A stretch of 64,000 nucleotides of DNA. Origin: VAZQ01 sp963725065 (GTDB lineage Bacteria; Pseudomonadota; Alphaproteobacteria; Rhizobiales; Xanthobacteraceae). The notes under the pieces were generated by a model. That model saw only the letters and a list, made by a program, of their open reading frames with translations. It had not been told where the DNA came from and did not search any database. Of this stretch, positions 50,447 through 58,744 are shown in pieces. Made by a program: the position numbers and the translations under genes. The number at the start of each line of letters is the position of its first letter. The stretch's first letter is position 1. Location: contig CAVRXD010000027.1 of assembly GCA_963725065.1 (NCBI GenBank), positions 62,001-126,000 on the forward strand. The letters run 5' to 3'.

Positions 50447-51275
50447 TCACGCGGCCAGGCTAGAGTTTGGTGACGCTTCCTCTGCCCACACACGGAAGCC
50501 CGGCAACGTGCCGGGACCGAAAATATGCGTCAGAGGCACGTCGGCGGCGTCGCGGCCATGGGCGATGAGAATGCGCCCGATCCGGGGGGCGTTGTTGCGC
50601 GGATCGAAGGTGTGCCAGCGGCCGCCGAGATAGACTTCCATCCATGCCGCAAAATCCATCGGCCCGTAGGGCGGCGGGAGTGCCGATATCGGTGATGTAG
50701 CCGGTGCAATAGCGAGCGGGGATGTTGAGGCAGCGGCAGAATGTAACTGCCAGATGCGCAAAGTCGCGGCAAACGCCATGGCGCTCGGTGTAGGCCTCCC
50801 ACGCCGTTCGCGTGGGGCGAGAGTGCTCGTAACCGAAGGTCATGTGGGTGTGTACGAAGTCGCAGATCGCTTGCACCCGCGGCCAGCCAAGCGGCGTAGG
50901 TCCGAACAGGCGCCACGCCTCGTCGGAAAGCCGATCCGTCTCACAGTAGCGGCTTCCAAGCAGGAACAGCAGGGTGTCCGCCGGCAGGTGCTGGACTTGG
51001 TGCTGCAAGGCGTCCAGCTCGGCCGGCTCCGGCGCGCCCGCATCACGAACGACCGCATCCGTGCCGAGACTGAAGCGGCCGGCGGGTGCAACGAGGCGGC
51101 TGCACCAGTTTCCGAAACTATCGCGATAGCCCTCGACCGGAACCGAGGGCGTGGTCATCAGGTAGTCCGGACGCTCCAGGTCGGAGAAGCGCGAAAAATG
51201 CACGTTCAGTGTCACGATCATAGGTGTGGTCTGTGGAAACTCGAAGCTGAGCTCACAGCCGACATGGATACGCAT
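50447..51275 (-). pseudogene. Transglutaminase-like (YebA/bacterial transglutaminase) protein, one-base frameshift
   Basis: ATG 51275 behind AAGGGAG. The N-terminal part has the bacterial-transglutaminase beta-domain and the core with active-site C169 (YTERHGVCRDFAHLAVTFCR). At the G run 50676-50678 the frame is lost after CTGYITDIGTP. The rest (PPYGPMDFAAWMEVYLGGRW, HTFDPRNNAPRIGRILIAHG) with the His and Asp of the triad is intact in another frame, ending at 50447. One base removed restores about 275 residues. Confidence 0.85.
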
Positions 51276-51535
51276 GCGGGCTCCCTTTCGTCGGATCAGG
51301 TCGCTGCTTCGATGCAACGGGCGTGCCGGCAGCCATTCGGTTCATCAAGCACCGCGAGGACTTATTTGTTCATTGGGTGGTCAATTTTATACAGATTTAA
51401 TTGCGAAAGGGGCGCATGTTTGTTTCGACCGAAACGCCTGCTCAAAGCGGCCGGCACTTTAAGACAGCTTTTTGACCGGAATCCCGTTCGGGTCTCCGTT
51501 GCTCATTGCTGCAAAATTTGTCGAAGGAAATCACC

Positions 51536-51901
51536 ATGGAAATGCCTTCAATCCTGCAAGGGGATTCGCTCACGCGTCTGTTGCAGGGCGCGTTCGCCGG
51601 CTTCGTCGCGACAGTGGTCATCGGCTTCGGCTGGGGCGGATGGACATTGGGCAGTACTGCGAAACAGTTGGCGGACAAGAATGCCGGCGCCGCCGTGGTG
51701 GCGGTGCTTGCCCCGATGTGCGCTGACAAGTTCAGGCACGGCGCCGATGCTACGGCGAACATGGCCGAACTGAAAAAGGTCAGTTCATGGATGCAGGATT
51801 CCTACATCGAGAAAGGCGGCTGGGCGACATTTCCCGGAAACGCCTCGCCCGACCGTAGCGTCGCCCAGGCCTGCGCCAACCTGCTCACCGCCATGCAGTA
51901 G
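51536..51901 (+). CDS. Small single-pass or exported protein, 121 aa
   Basis: ATG 51536 after GAAGGAAA. A hydrophobic segment at residues 17-40 (GAFAGFVATVVIGFGWGGWT) anchors or exports the protein. The remainder (STAKQLADKNAGAAVVAVLA, CADKFRHGADATANMAELKK) carries two or three conserved Cys and ends ACANLLTAMQ. Seen widely in Bradyrhizobium-like genomes as a hypothetical protein. Function unknown. Confidence 0.7.
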   Translation: MEMPSILQGDSLTRLLQGAFAGFVATVVIGFGWGGWTLGSTAKQLADKNAGAAVVAVLAPMCADKFRHGADATANMAELKKVSSWMQDSYIEKGGWATFPGNASPDRSVAQACANLLTAMQ

Positions 51902-52029
51902 GCAGCGATCGAACCCTGGCGTTCAGAAGCGCGCCGCGCGGCAATGACGCCGAGCGGCAGGGTTGCGCCATCGGCCAGCCGACACATTGACGCCCGACGC
52001 CAGGTTCACTGGAACAAGGAAACATCCGC

Positions 52030-53046
52030 TTGACCTCTGCTGCGCTCGATGCCCGCCGCTTGACCCAGACCCTGGTGCGCTATCGCGCTCCGAACCCCAC
52101 ACGCAGCATTGTCGAACTCGTCATCACAGCCGGGCCGCTGGTCGCGCTCTGGTTTCTGATGTGGGTAACCCTCGATCTTGGCTATTGGCCCGGCCTGTTG
52201 CTCGCGGTGCCTGCCGCGGGCTTTCTCGTACGCCTGTTCATGATCCAGCACGACTGCGGTCACGGTGCCTTCTTCCATCGCCGCGGCACCAACGACTGGG
52301 TGGGTCGCGTGATCGGGGTGCTGACGCTGACGCCGTACGATTTTTGGCGACGCACCCACGCCGTTCACCATTCGACATCCGGAAATCTTGATCGTCGCGG
52401 GATCGGCGACATCGACACGCTGACCGTACAGGAGTATCTCGCCCGTTCGCCGCTGGGTCGGCTGCGTTACCGCATCTACCGACATCCCGCCGTCATGTTC
52501 GGCGTAGGGCCGGCCTATTTGTTCATTCTGCAGCACCGGCTGCCGGTCGGTCTCATGCGACACGGCTGGCAGCCCTGGCTCAGCACGATGGCAACCAATC
52601 TCGCGATCGCCGCCATCGTCGCCACCATGATATGGCTGATCGGCGTTGGTCCTTTCCTGCTGGTGCATCTACCGATCATGCTGCTGGCAGCCTCGGTCGG
52701 CGTCTGGCTGTTCTATGTCCAGCATCAATTCGAGAACACCGTCTGGGCCCACGACGACGCCTGGAATATGCAGGAGGTCGCGCTTCACGGCAGCTCGCAC
52801 TACGCCCTCCCCGGCATCCTGCGCTGGTTTACCGCCAACATCGGCGTTCACCACATCCACCATCTTTGCAGTCGAATTCCCTGTTACCGGCTGCCGCTCG
52901 TACTGCGTGACCACCCGAGCCTCGAGGGCATCGGGCGGCTGACCCTGCTGCAGAGTTTCAGCTGTGTGCGACTGGTCCTGTGGGACGAAGGGCAGCAGCG
53001 TCTCGTCTCCTTCCGCGACGCCCACCGGAATTGCCGATCAATCTGA
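52030..53046 (+). CDS. Fatty-acid desaturase, membrane di-iron type, 338 aa
   Basis: Introduces double bonds into acyl chains in the membrane. TTG 52030 follows AAGGAAA with seven bases between. Three histidine boxes are present: HDCGH (H74-H78), HAVHH (H110-H114) and HHIHH (late, in ANIGVHHIHHLCSR). Four to six hydrophobic helices separate them. The HDCGH and HHxHH forms match the omega-6/omega-3-like or DesA-type bacterial desaturases. No electron-donor gene is next to it. Confidence 0.92.
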   Translation: MTSAALDARRLTQTLVRYRAPNPTRSIVELVITAGPLVALWFLMWVTLDLGYWPGLLLAVPAAGFLVRLFMIQHDCGHGAFFHRRGTNDWVGRVIGVLTLTPYDFWRRTHAVHHSTSGNLDRRGIGDIDTLTVQEYLARSPLGRLRYRIYRHPAVMFGVGPAYLFILQHRLPVGLMRHGWQPWLSTMATNLAIAAIVATMIWLIGVGPFLLVHLPIMLLAASVGVWLFYVQHQFENTVWAHDDAWNMQEVALHGSSHYALPGILRWFTANIGVHHIHHLCSRIPCYRLPLVLRDHPSLEGIGRLTLLQSFSCVRLVLWDEGQQRLVSFRDAHRNCRSI

Positions 53047-53216
53047 AGGCTGCTTGGCGCGGCTCAAGCGGATGGCGGGTGGCTCGCAAGCGCTCGGACT
53101 ATAAGACTGAAGGAGCGACCAGCGACTTGCGGTCCCCTGATCGCGGTCCACGCCCCGACCACGCCTCCTCTGTCGACGGAGCTCGCGCCCAACAATTCCG
53201 GATGAAAGGCAATCAT

Positions 53217-53390
53217 GTGGCTAGCCGGGACACGCCACCAGAACCACCTTCGTCCACGTGCCCGGAGTGCGGGACAGAAATGGTCGTTGCGCGTGTCAAG
53301 CCGCTTCTGTTCGGCGGCAAATTTGAAGACCTCACGCTGGCATGTAAGGCGTGCGGGTTCACCAAGGACATCAGGATCGAGCGAAGTTGA
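53217..53390 (+). CDS. Small zinc-ribbon protein, 57 aa
   Basis: GTG 53217 preferred, with AAAGG seven bases upstream; ATG 53202 is possible. CPEC and CKAC pairs (STCPECGTEMVVARVKPLLF ... LACKACGFTKDIRIERS) are 26 residues apart. Third member of the zinc-ribbon set in this window. Confidence 0.7.
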   Translation: MASRDTPPEPPSSTCPECGTEMVVARVKPLLFGGKFEDLTLACKACGFTKDIRIERS

Positions 53391-53537
53391 AACCCAATCG
53401 CCTGCCACGCTGATCCGCATGCTACAGGGAGCCTGCTCGCCTGCTCCGCGCAGATCATTGGCAGTGGCGGGTGGCAATTCGTCCGGGAAGCGCGCGTCCG
53501 CCTTGTCGCGGCGACGATCCGAGCCGGCATCAGGTCC

Positions 53538-54434
53538 TCAGGCCGGCGCCCGATGGGTGACGCTCGGCTCAGGACTGGCGACAGTCACCAAGGCCGCAAC
53601 GAGGGATCGCACGTCCCTCACGTTGAAATCCTTGCGAACGAAAATCCCAACCATGAAATCGCCCAGCGGCGGGAGCGTGTCCTCTTCGATCACGAGATTC
53701 GGCGGGACCAGTCGTCGTGTCAGCGGCAAATATCCGAGACCGGCCGCAACTGCAGCAAAACGCGCTCCGAAGTCTACCGCGGAGAACACGATTTGATAAC
53801 GCCGCTTGCTGCGCTTGAGCGCATCGGTGGCGATCTGATCTACCCGCAGTACGTTGGGGGAGCTGATCAGCGGCACCGGAGCGTCAGGCGAGGCAGTGAA
53901 ACTGCTCGCCCTCACCCATCCGATTTCCTCCACCCAGCTACCCTTTGCATCTGCCATGTCGCTTGCCTCTCCGTAGGCAAACGCGATGTCCAGATATCCC
54001 ATATGCAGCATGCGCAAGACGTTCGGCGAGTTGTCGCAGCAGACCTGCAGCTGAGCTTTCGGAGCCCATGCCCGTATTTCCTCGACGATCTTCGGCAGCA
54101 CGCTTTTCGCGAACAAGTTCGGAATACCGAGCCGGACGATTTGCAGGCCGGCCTGGTCTCCCGATTCAAAAATGATCTTGTCGTTGATCGACAACAACTG
54201 CTGGGCCGATCTCAAAATCTCGGACCCGGTCTCGGTAAGATTTACGCCGGCCAATTGACGGTCGATGATTTCGCTGCCGATGATGATTTCCAGCTTTTTG
54301 ATCTGCTGAAGTACGGCCGGCTGTGTCAGCTGCAGTAATTGCGCCGCCTTCGTCACGCTGCGAAATTCGCAGACCGTGACCAGCGTCCGCAGCAGTTCGG
54401 TCGGAAGATTGGTCTTGATACTTTCGGCAAACAT
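53538..54434 (-). CDS. LysR-family transcriptional regulator, 298 aa
   Basis: ATG 54434. Helix-turn-helix at residues 10-65 (FRSVTKAAQLLQLTQPAVLQ, QIKKLEIIIGSEIIDRQLAG). The effector-binding domain runs from about 90 to the end. It lies 73 bp downstream of a Bug-family gene on the same strand, so it may control that gene and the divergent TAXI gene. A palindrome at 55527-55543 in the shared upstream region is a candidate site. Effector unknown. Confidence 0.92.
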   Translation of the reverse strand: MFAESIKTNLPTELLRTLVTVCEFRSVTKAAQLLQLTQPAVLQQIKKLEIIIGSEIIDRQLAGVNLTETGSEILRSAQQLLSINDKIIFESGDQAGLQIVRLGIPNLFAKSVLPKIVEEIRAWAPKAQLQVCCDNSPNVLRMLHMGYLDIAFAYGEASDMADAKGSWVEEIGWVRASSFTASPDAPVPLISSPNVLRVDQIATDALKRSKRRYQIVFSAVDFGARFAAVAAGLGYLPLTRRLVPPNLVIEEDTLPPLGDFMVGIFVRKDFNVRDVRSLVAALVTVASPEPSVTHRAPA

Positions 54435-54507
54435 TGCTCGCCTCAGGCCTTGGGACCGACAATGCTCCGGAGCACCAACAATTCGCGCGCTGTGGCAACC
54501 TGCGCTT

Positions 54508-55479
54508 TCACTGCGTCGTCTTCAGATCGAGACCTTTGACCAGAGCAGAATCCTTTTCCTGCTGCGTCCTGACGATCTTGGCAAATTCCTCGGGCGTGTC
54601 GAGGACAGGCTCCATCCCGAGCCCCAGGAAGCGCGCTCGGACGCCTTCGTCCTTCTGTGCCGACGCCAGCGCCGACCGCAGCCGGTCGATGATCGGACGA
54701 GGGGTTTGTGCCGGGGCAAACAGGCCATGCCAGAGCGCGACATCGTATCCCGGTACGCCCTGCTCCGCGATCGTAGCGATATCCGGCGCCAGCACCGAGC
54801 GCGTGCCGTCGGAGACGCCGAGGATACGCAAGCCGCCGTCGTTGCGCCGCGACAACGCGTCCGGCGCCGCAAGCAAGCCGAACTGGAGTTCGCCGCTGAT
54901 CGTATCCTGAATCTGTCCGGCGGAACCGCGATAGGGAATGCCGACGAAATTGGTTCCGGCCATCTTGTTCAACAGCTCGGTCGCAAGGTGCGTCGCCGTC
55001 CCCGGTCCGGGATGCCCATATCGAATGACCTGCGTCCGATCCTTGCCCGCCGCGATCAGGTCGGCGACCGACTTCAATTTGGACTTTTCAGGCACCACCA
55101 GGAAAAACGGTGAGTTCATCACCCGGGAGATCGGCTGGAACGCGGTCGCGGCATCGTAAGACACCGGCGCATTGAGCGCGTTCGTCACCGGGCCCGAGGT
55201 GCTGATCAGCACGGTGGACCCGTCGGGAGACGAATGAGCCACAAACCCGGCACCGATGGATTGGTTCGCCCCCGGCCGATTGTCGACGATGATCTTCTGG
55301 CCGAGGCTCTGCGACATCACCGGCTCGATCAGACGAGCGACGATGTCGATACCGCCGCCCGCCGGCGCTCCAACGACCAGCTTGACGATTCGGGACGCCA
55401 ATTCCTCGCAGATCGCGAAGCCATGTGCAGCCACGAGTATCGTCGCCGCCAGCAATGTTTTCGTCACGGCACGCGTCAT
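54508..55479 (-). CDS. Bug-family (TctC) substrate-binding protein, 323 aa
   Basis: Periplasmic receptor. ATG 55479 with a signal peptide (MTRAVTKTLLAATILVAAHG). Bug marks are IVKLVVGAPAGGGIDIVARL, VDNRPGANQSIGAGFVAHSS, YGHPGPGTATHLATELLNKM and IPYRGSAGQIQDTISGELQF. It shares about the same layout as the gene at 11486-12463 but is clearly a different paralogue. No TctAB nearby. Divergent from the TAXI-type gene. Confidence 0.92.
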   Translation of the reverse strand: MTRAVTKTLLAATILVAAHGFAICEELASRIVKLVVGAPAGGGIDIVARLIEPVMSQSLGQKIIVDNRPGANQSIGAGFVAHSSPDGSTVLISTSGPVTNALNAPVSYDAATAFQPISRVMNSPFFLVVPEKSKLKSVADLIAAGKDRTQVIRYGHPGPGTATHLATELLNKMAGTNFVGIPYRGSAGQIQDTISGELQFGLLAAPDALSRRNDGGLRILGVSDGTRSVLAPDIATIAEQGVPGYDVALWHGLFAPAQTPRPIIDRLRSALASAQKDEGVRARFLGLGMEPVLDTPEEFAKIVRTQQEKDSALVKGLDLKTTQ

Positions 55480-55526
55480 GCGATAGCACCTCTCTATACG
55501 AGCTTGACCGATCAGCGGTCCTGCCG

Positions 55527-55543
55527 CTAACCAAGTTGGTTAG
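55527..55543. promoter_or_regulatory. Perfect 17-bp palindrome in the Bug/TAXI divergent region
   Basis: CTAACCAAGTTGGTTAG, eight-base arms around one central G. It lies 48 bp upstream of the Bug ATG and 86 bp upstream of the TAXI ATG. It is a good operator candidate for a dimeric regulator; the nearby LysR protein or an unlinked GntR protein could bind it. Confidence 0.6.
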
Positions 55544-55628
55544 ACACTATAACAACATCCACCGGCTTCTTCACGTGTATTTTCAGCCTCCAGCACGCAT
55601 TATTACTGATTTTCCAACCATTGATTGA

Positions 55629-56549
55629 ATGGGCACAACGGCAATGCCGCCTCAGGACACCGCAAAGCCCATTCGAATCGGGACCGGCGAACGCGGCGGA
55701 ACTTTTTACACGCAGGGGTTGGCGCTGAAGGCGGCGCTCGAGCGAATTCCGCACGCGCCCGACATCGAAGTGCTGGAATCGTCTGCGGGGGTGAGTATCG
55801 AGAACGCCAATCGCCTCGAAGCCGGCGAGATCGACTTCGGCTTCATATCGGCCCCGTGGGTTGTCGCCGCAAAGCAGGGCACGGCGCCCTTCATGCGCGC
55901 CATCGACATACGCGTGGCGGCACCGATGAACTTCGGCCCGAATTTTTTCATTGCTCGCGCCGACTCCGGACTTCGGAAGGTCGCCGATCTGCGCGGCCGG
56001 AGGGTGGCCGTGGGGTTGAAGGACGGCGGCATGGCCCCCCATGCCGAGGGGGTTTTCGCCGCACTCGGCATCGGTCCGGGCGATCTGGACCGGGTCTATG
56101 TCGATTTTGCCGAAGGCGCCGAGATGCTGGCCACTCGAGAGGTGGATGCGCAATTCCAATGCCCGATTCCCAACCGCGTGATGAGTGAACTGAGCGAGCG
56201 CATTCTCGTGCGCGTCCTGACCTACGATCCGCCGCACCTCGATGCGGCGCTGAAAGTCATCCCGCATGATCGGCGCATCATCATGCGAAAAGGCGCAGTG
56301 CGCGGCCTCGATCAGGATGTTCCCCAGCTTGGCGTGCTCAATCTGCTGGTAACGCACGCGCGTCTCGATGCCGCCACGGTGCAGCGTGTCGTCGGCGCCA
56401 TCATGCTGGCGGCGGCCGACCTGGGGCGGCTCGACCCGCTATTTGCAGGTCTTGCCGAACTCATCGAGACGTTCAGGGGCGAACGGCAAGCCGCGGACTT
56501 CGGCGGCGCAGGCCTGCATCCGGGCGCGCTCCGCGCTTACCAGGGCTAG
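55629..56549 (+). CDS. TAXI-type TRAP solute-binding protein without signal peptide, 306 aa
   Basis: ATG 55629. The core (IRIGTGERGGTFYTQGLALK, AGVSIENANRLEAGEIDFGF, GLKDGGMAPHAEGVFAALGI) matches TAXI-family TRAP-transporter receptors, which normally have a signal peptide and bind small acids. Here the N-terminus (MGTTAMPPQDTAKP) is not hydrophobic, so the protein should stay in the cytosol or have an unannotated upstream start. No TRAP membrane genes nearby. Divergent from the Bug gene. Confidence 0.82.
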   Translation: MGTTAMPPQDTAKPIRIGTGERGGTFYTQGLALKAALERIPHAPDIEVLESSAGVSIENANRLEAGEIDFGFISAPWVVAAKQGTAPFMRAIDIRVAAPMNFGPNFFIARADSGLRKVADLRGRRVAVGLKDGGMAPHAEGVFAALGIGPGDLDRVYVDFAEGAEMLATREVDAQFQCPIPNRVMSELSERILVRVLTYDPPHLDAALKVIPHDRRIIMRKGAVRGLDQDVPQLGVLNLLVTHARLDAATVQRVVGAIMLAAADLGRLDPLFAGLAELIETFRGERQAADFGGAGLHPGALRAYQG

Positions 56550-56803
56550 CTCACGCTCCGGCGGGAGCGAAAGCCCGCGACTGTCGATGGATTCCGGAGT
56601 GCACTTCGGCTTCCACGCACCGACGCATTCGGATCAAATCGCGCCGACTGCGAACGAGTTGACATAGCGATCGGCCATCCCGGGCGGCCTGAACCGCTCT
56701 TTCACCCAGAAAGTCGGAGCTTGTCGAGGCCACCGAGCGAGCCATCGCCGGGCGCTGACGCGGGCGTGTTATGCTCATCTCTGGCGACAGGGAAAGCGAC
56801 GCG

Positions 56804-57568
56804 ATGCGAAAAATTCTCATCATCGGCATCGGTGCCGGCGATCCGGAATACGTCACCGTTCAGGCCGTCAATGCACTCAACCGGGTGGACGCGTTCTTCA
56901 TCCCCGACAAGGGCACGGAGAAGGAAGACCTTGCGCGCCTGCGGCTGGAGATATGCGAGCGATACATCAGGGACAGGACCTATCGTCTCGTCGACTTCAA
57001 GACGCCAGCGCGCTCCCACGACTGTCCCGACTATAAATTGAGCGTGCAGGACTGGCATTCCCGCATCGAGCAACGCTACGAGACCTTGCTGGCGGAGGAG
57101 CTGGGCGAGGGAGAATGCGGTGCGTTCCTGGTCTGGGGCGACCCAACGCTGTACGACAGCACCCTGCGGATCATCGAGAAGATCAAATCCAAGGGTAACA
57201 TTGCGATCGAATATGACGTGATTCCCGGCATCAGCAGCGTCCAGGCGCTGGCGGCGAAGCACCGGATCGCGCTCAACCGCATCGGCGAACCGGTCCACAT
57301 CACGACCGGCCGGAAGCTGGCGGAAGGATTTCCCGACAACGCCGATACCGTTGTCGTCATGCTCGACGGAGAGCAGGCCTTCAAGACGATCGAGGGCACC
57401 GGCGTCGACATCTATTGGGGCGCCTACATCGGCACGAAGGATGAGATTCTCGTATCCGGACGGTTGTCGGATGTCGGGGACCACATCGAAGCCGTTCGCG
57501 CGCAAGCGCGACGCCAAAAGGGCTGGATCATGGACACTTATCTTCTTCGCAAGCCCGCGGAGAAGTAG
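56804..57568 (+). CDS. cobF: Precorrin-6A synthase (deacetylating), CobF
   Basis: Methylates C-1 of precorrin-5 and removes the acetyl group in the aerobic cobalamin pathway. ATG 56804 with GGAAAG upstream. The tetrapyrrole-methylase fold is shown by ILIIGIGAGDPEYVTVQAVN, LVWGDPTLYDSTLRIIEKI and VIPGISSVQALAAKHRIALN. The length, 254 residues, is normal. It is the only corrin gene in the window; it stands apart from any cob operon. Confidence 0.93.
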   Translation: MRKILIIGIGAGDPEYVTVQAVNALNRVDAFFIPDKGTEKEDLARLRLEICERYIRDRTYRLVDFKTPARSHDCPDYKLSVQDWHSRIEQRYETLLAEELGEGECGAFLVWGDPTLYDSTLRIIEKIKSKGNIAIEYDVIPGISSVQALAAKHRIALNRIGEPVHITTGRKLAEGFPDNADTVVVMLDGEQAFKTIEGTGVDIYWGAYIGTKDEILVSGRLSDVGDHIEAVRAQARRQKGWIMDTYLLRKPAEK

Positions 57569-57763
57569 CGTCGACGGGATACGTCTCGAGCCCGGGACAG
57601 CGGGCATCGCAATATCCCCGGGGCGCTCCAATGATCATCAGCCCGTTTGAGTTTCCGCCGCCTGGCCGCGCTTTTTTACTCCCGGACTAATTTTATTCCG
57701 GCCGCGCCATGTGTCAGTATTATTGCGGTCGCGTGGGGGTTTTGTGACAAGCGCGAGTGACAT

Positions 57764-58699
57764 ATGAACCTCGATTGGTTGGCCGCCTCAAACCCGGTTG
57801 CGATCTGGTGGTGTTTTCTGCTGATCGTCAGCACCGCCAACATTGCCCTGTGGATGTTGCTCCATCGCCGCTACCGGCAGATGACGCCCAGTGCGCAACG
57901 CGGGATTTTCCGCGTCGAGATCCTGGTGCTCCTGTGCGCCGCCTACGTCTTCGGCTGCGCCTTTCGATCCGTGCTGCCCCGCGCCGACGTTCAGAGGATC
58001 TCTCTGTTCGATACTTGGCTGTCGAGCGTCTTCGTCGGGCGATCGGTCGCAACCGTCGCCGAGATTTGCTTCGTCCTCCAATGGGCCATCGTGCTGTACC
58101 AACTCGCCAAGCTGGCAAAGGCGGATACGGCACGAAACATCGCGACCGTGATCGTTCCGCTGATCCTGCTCGCGGAGACCTTCTCTTGGTACGCCGTGAT
58201 CACGACGAACTACCTCGGCAATACGCTCGAGAACTCGTTGTGGGCGGTGACCTTCCTGCTCATAGCGGTTGCCCTGCTGCGGCTGCTCAATGACTTCCGC
58301 GGCGCCGCCCGCCTTGCGATCGGACTGGCAGTCGTGGGTATCACCGCCTACCTGGTCTTCCTCGTGGTCATCGACGTGCCGATGTATTTCGACCGCTGGC
58401 GACAGGATATGGCGAGCGGCAAGGAGCTGTTCGGACTGCTTGCGGGCCTGCATGACCTGACCACGCGCTGGATCGTCACGCATGACATCGCTCAATGGCA
58501 GGACGAGATCGCCTGGATGTCGCTCTATTTCAGCGTGGCGGTGTGGTCGAGCCTTGCTCTCGGCAGCTTCCCGCTCCTGCAAGACCGCTTGCTGCAATAT
58601 CGCGTGGGGGCTGGAGGTGCGAGCGTGGCGGGCCGCCACCGCGGTTCGCCCGTAGCGCGGCCGCGAGGTCTCGCGCCGGCATCCAAGAGTGTGCGTTGA
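57764..58699 (+). CDS. Polytopic membrane protein of unknown function, 311 aa
   Basis: ATG 57764. About seven hydrophobic helices (residues 12-34, 50-68, 84-112, 120-148, 156-174, 180-203, 250-272) connected by short loops. It contains SAVFVG-like small motifs but no known transporter or enzyme signature (FDTWLSSVFVGRSVATVAEI, TFSWYAVITTNYLGNTLENS). The C-terminal 40 residues are Gly/Arg-rich and cytosolic. Its pattern recalls bacterial seven-helix sensor or cytochrome-like proteins. Convergent with the adenylate cyclase gene, 45 bp apart. Confidence 0.7.
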   Translation: MNLDWLAASNPVAIWWCFLLIVSTANIALWMLLHRRYRQMTPSAQRGIFRVEILVLLCAAYVFGCAFRSVLPRADVQRISLFDTWLSSVFVGRSVATVAEICFVLQWAIVLYQLAKLAKADTARNIATVIVPLILLAETFSWYAVITTNYLGNTLENSLWAVTFLLIAVALLRLLNDFRGAARLAIGLAVVGITAYLVFLVVIDVPMYFDRWRQDMASGKELFGLLAGLHDLTTRWIVTHDIAQWQDEIAWMSLYFSVAVWSSLALGSFPLLQDRLLQYRVGAGGASVAGRHRGSPVARPRGLAPASKSVR

Positions 58700-58744
58700 T
58701 CCGCGGGTTCGCCGCGGTGGGGGACGCACGAGCTGCGGACCCGA

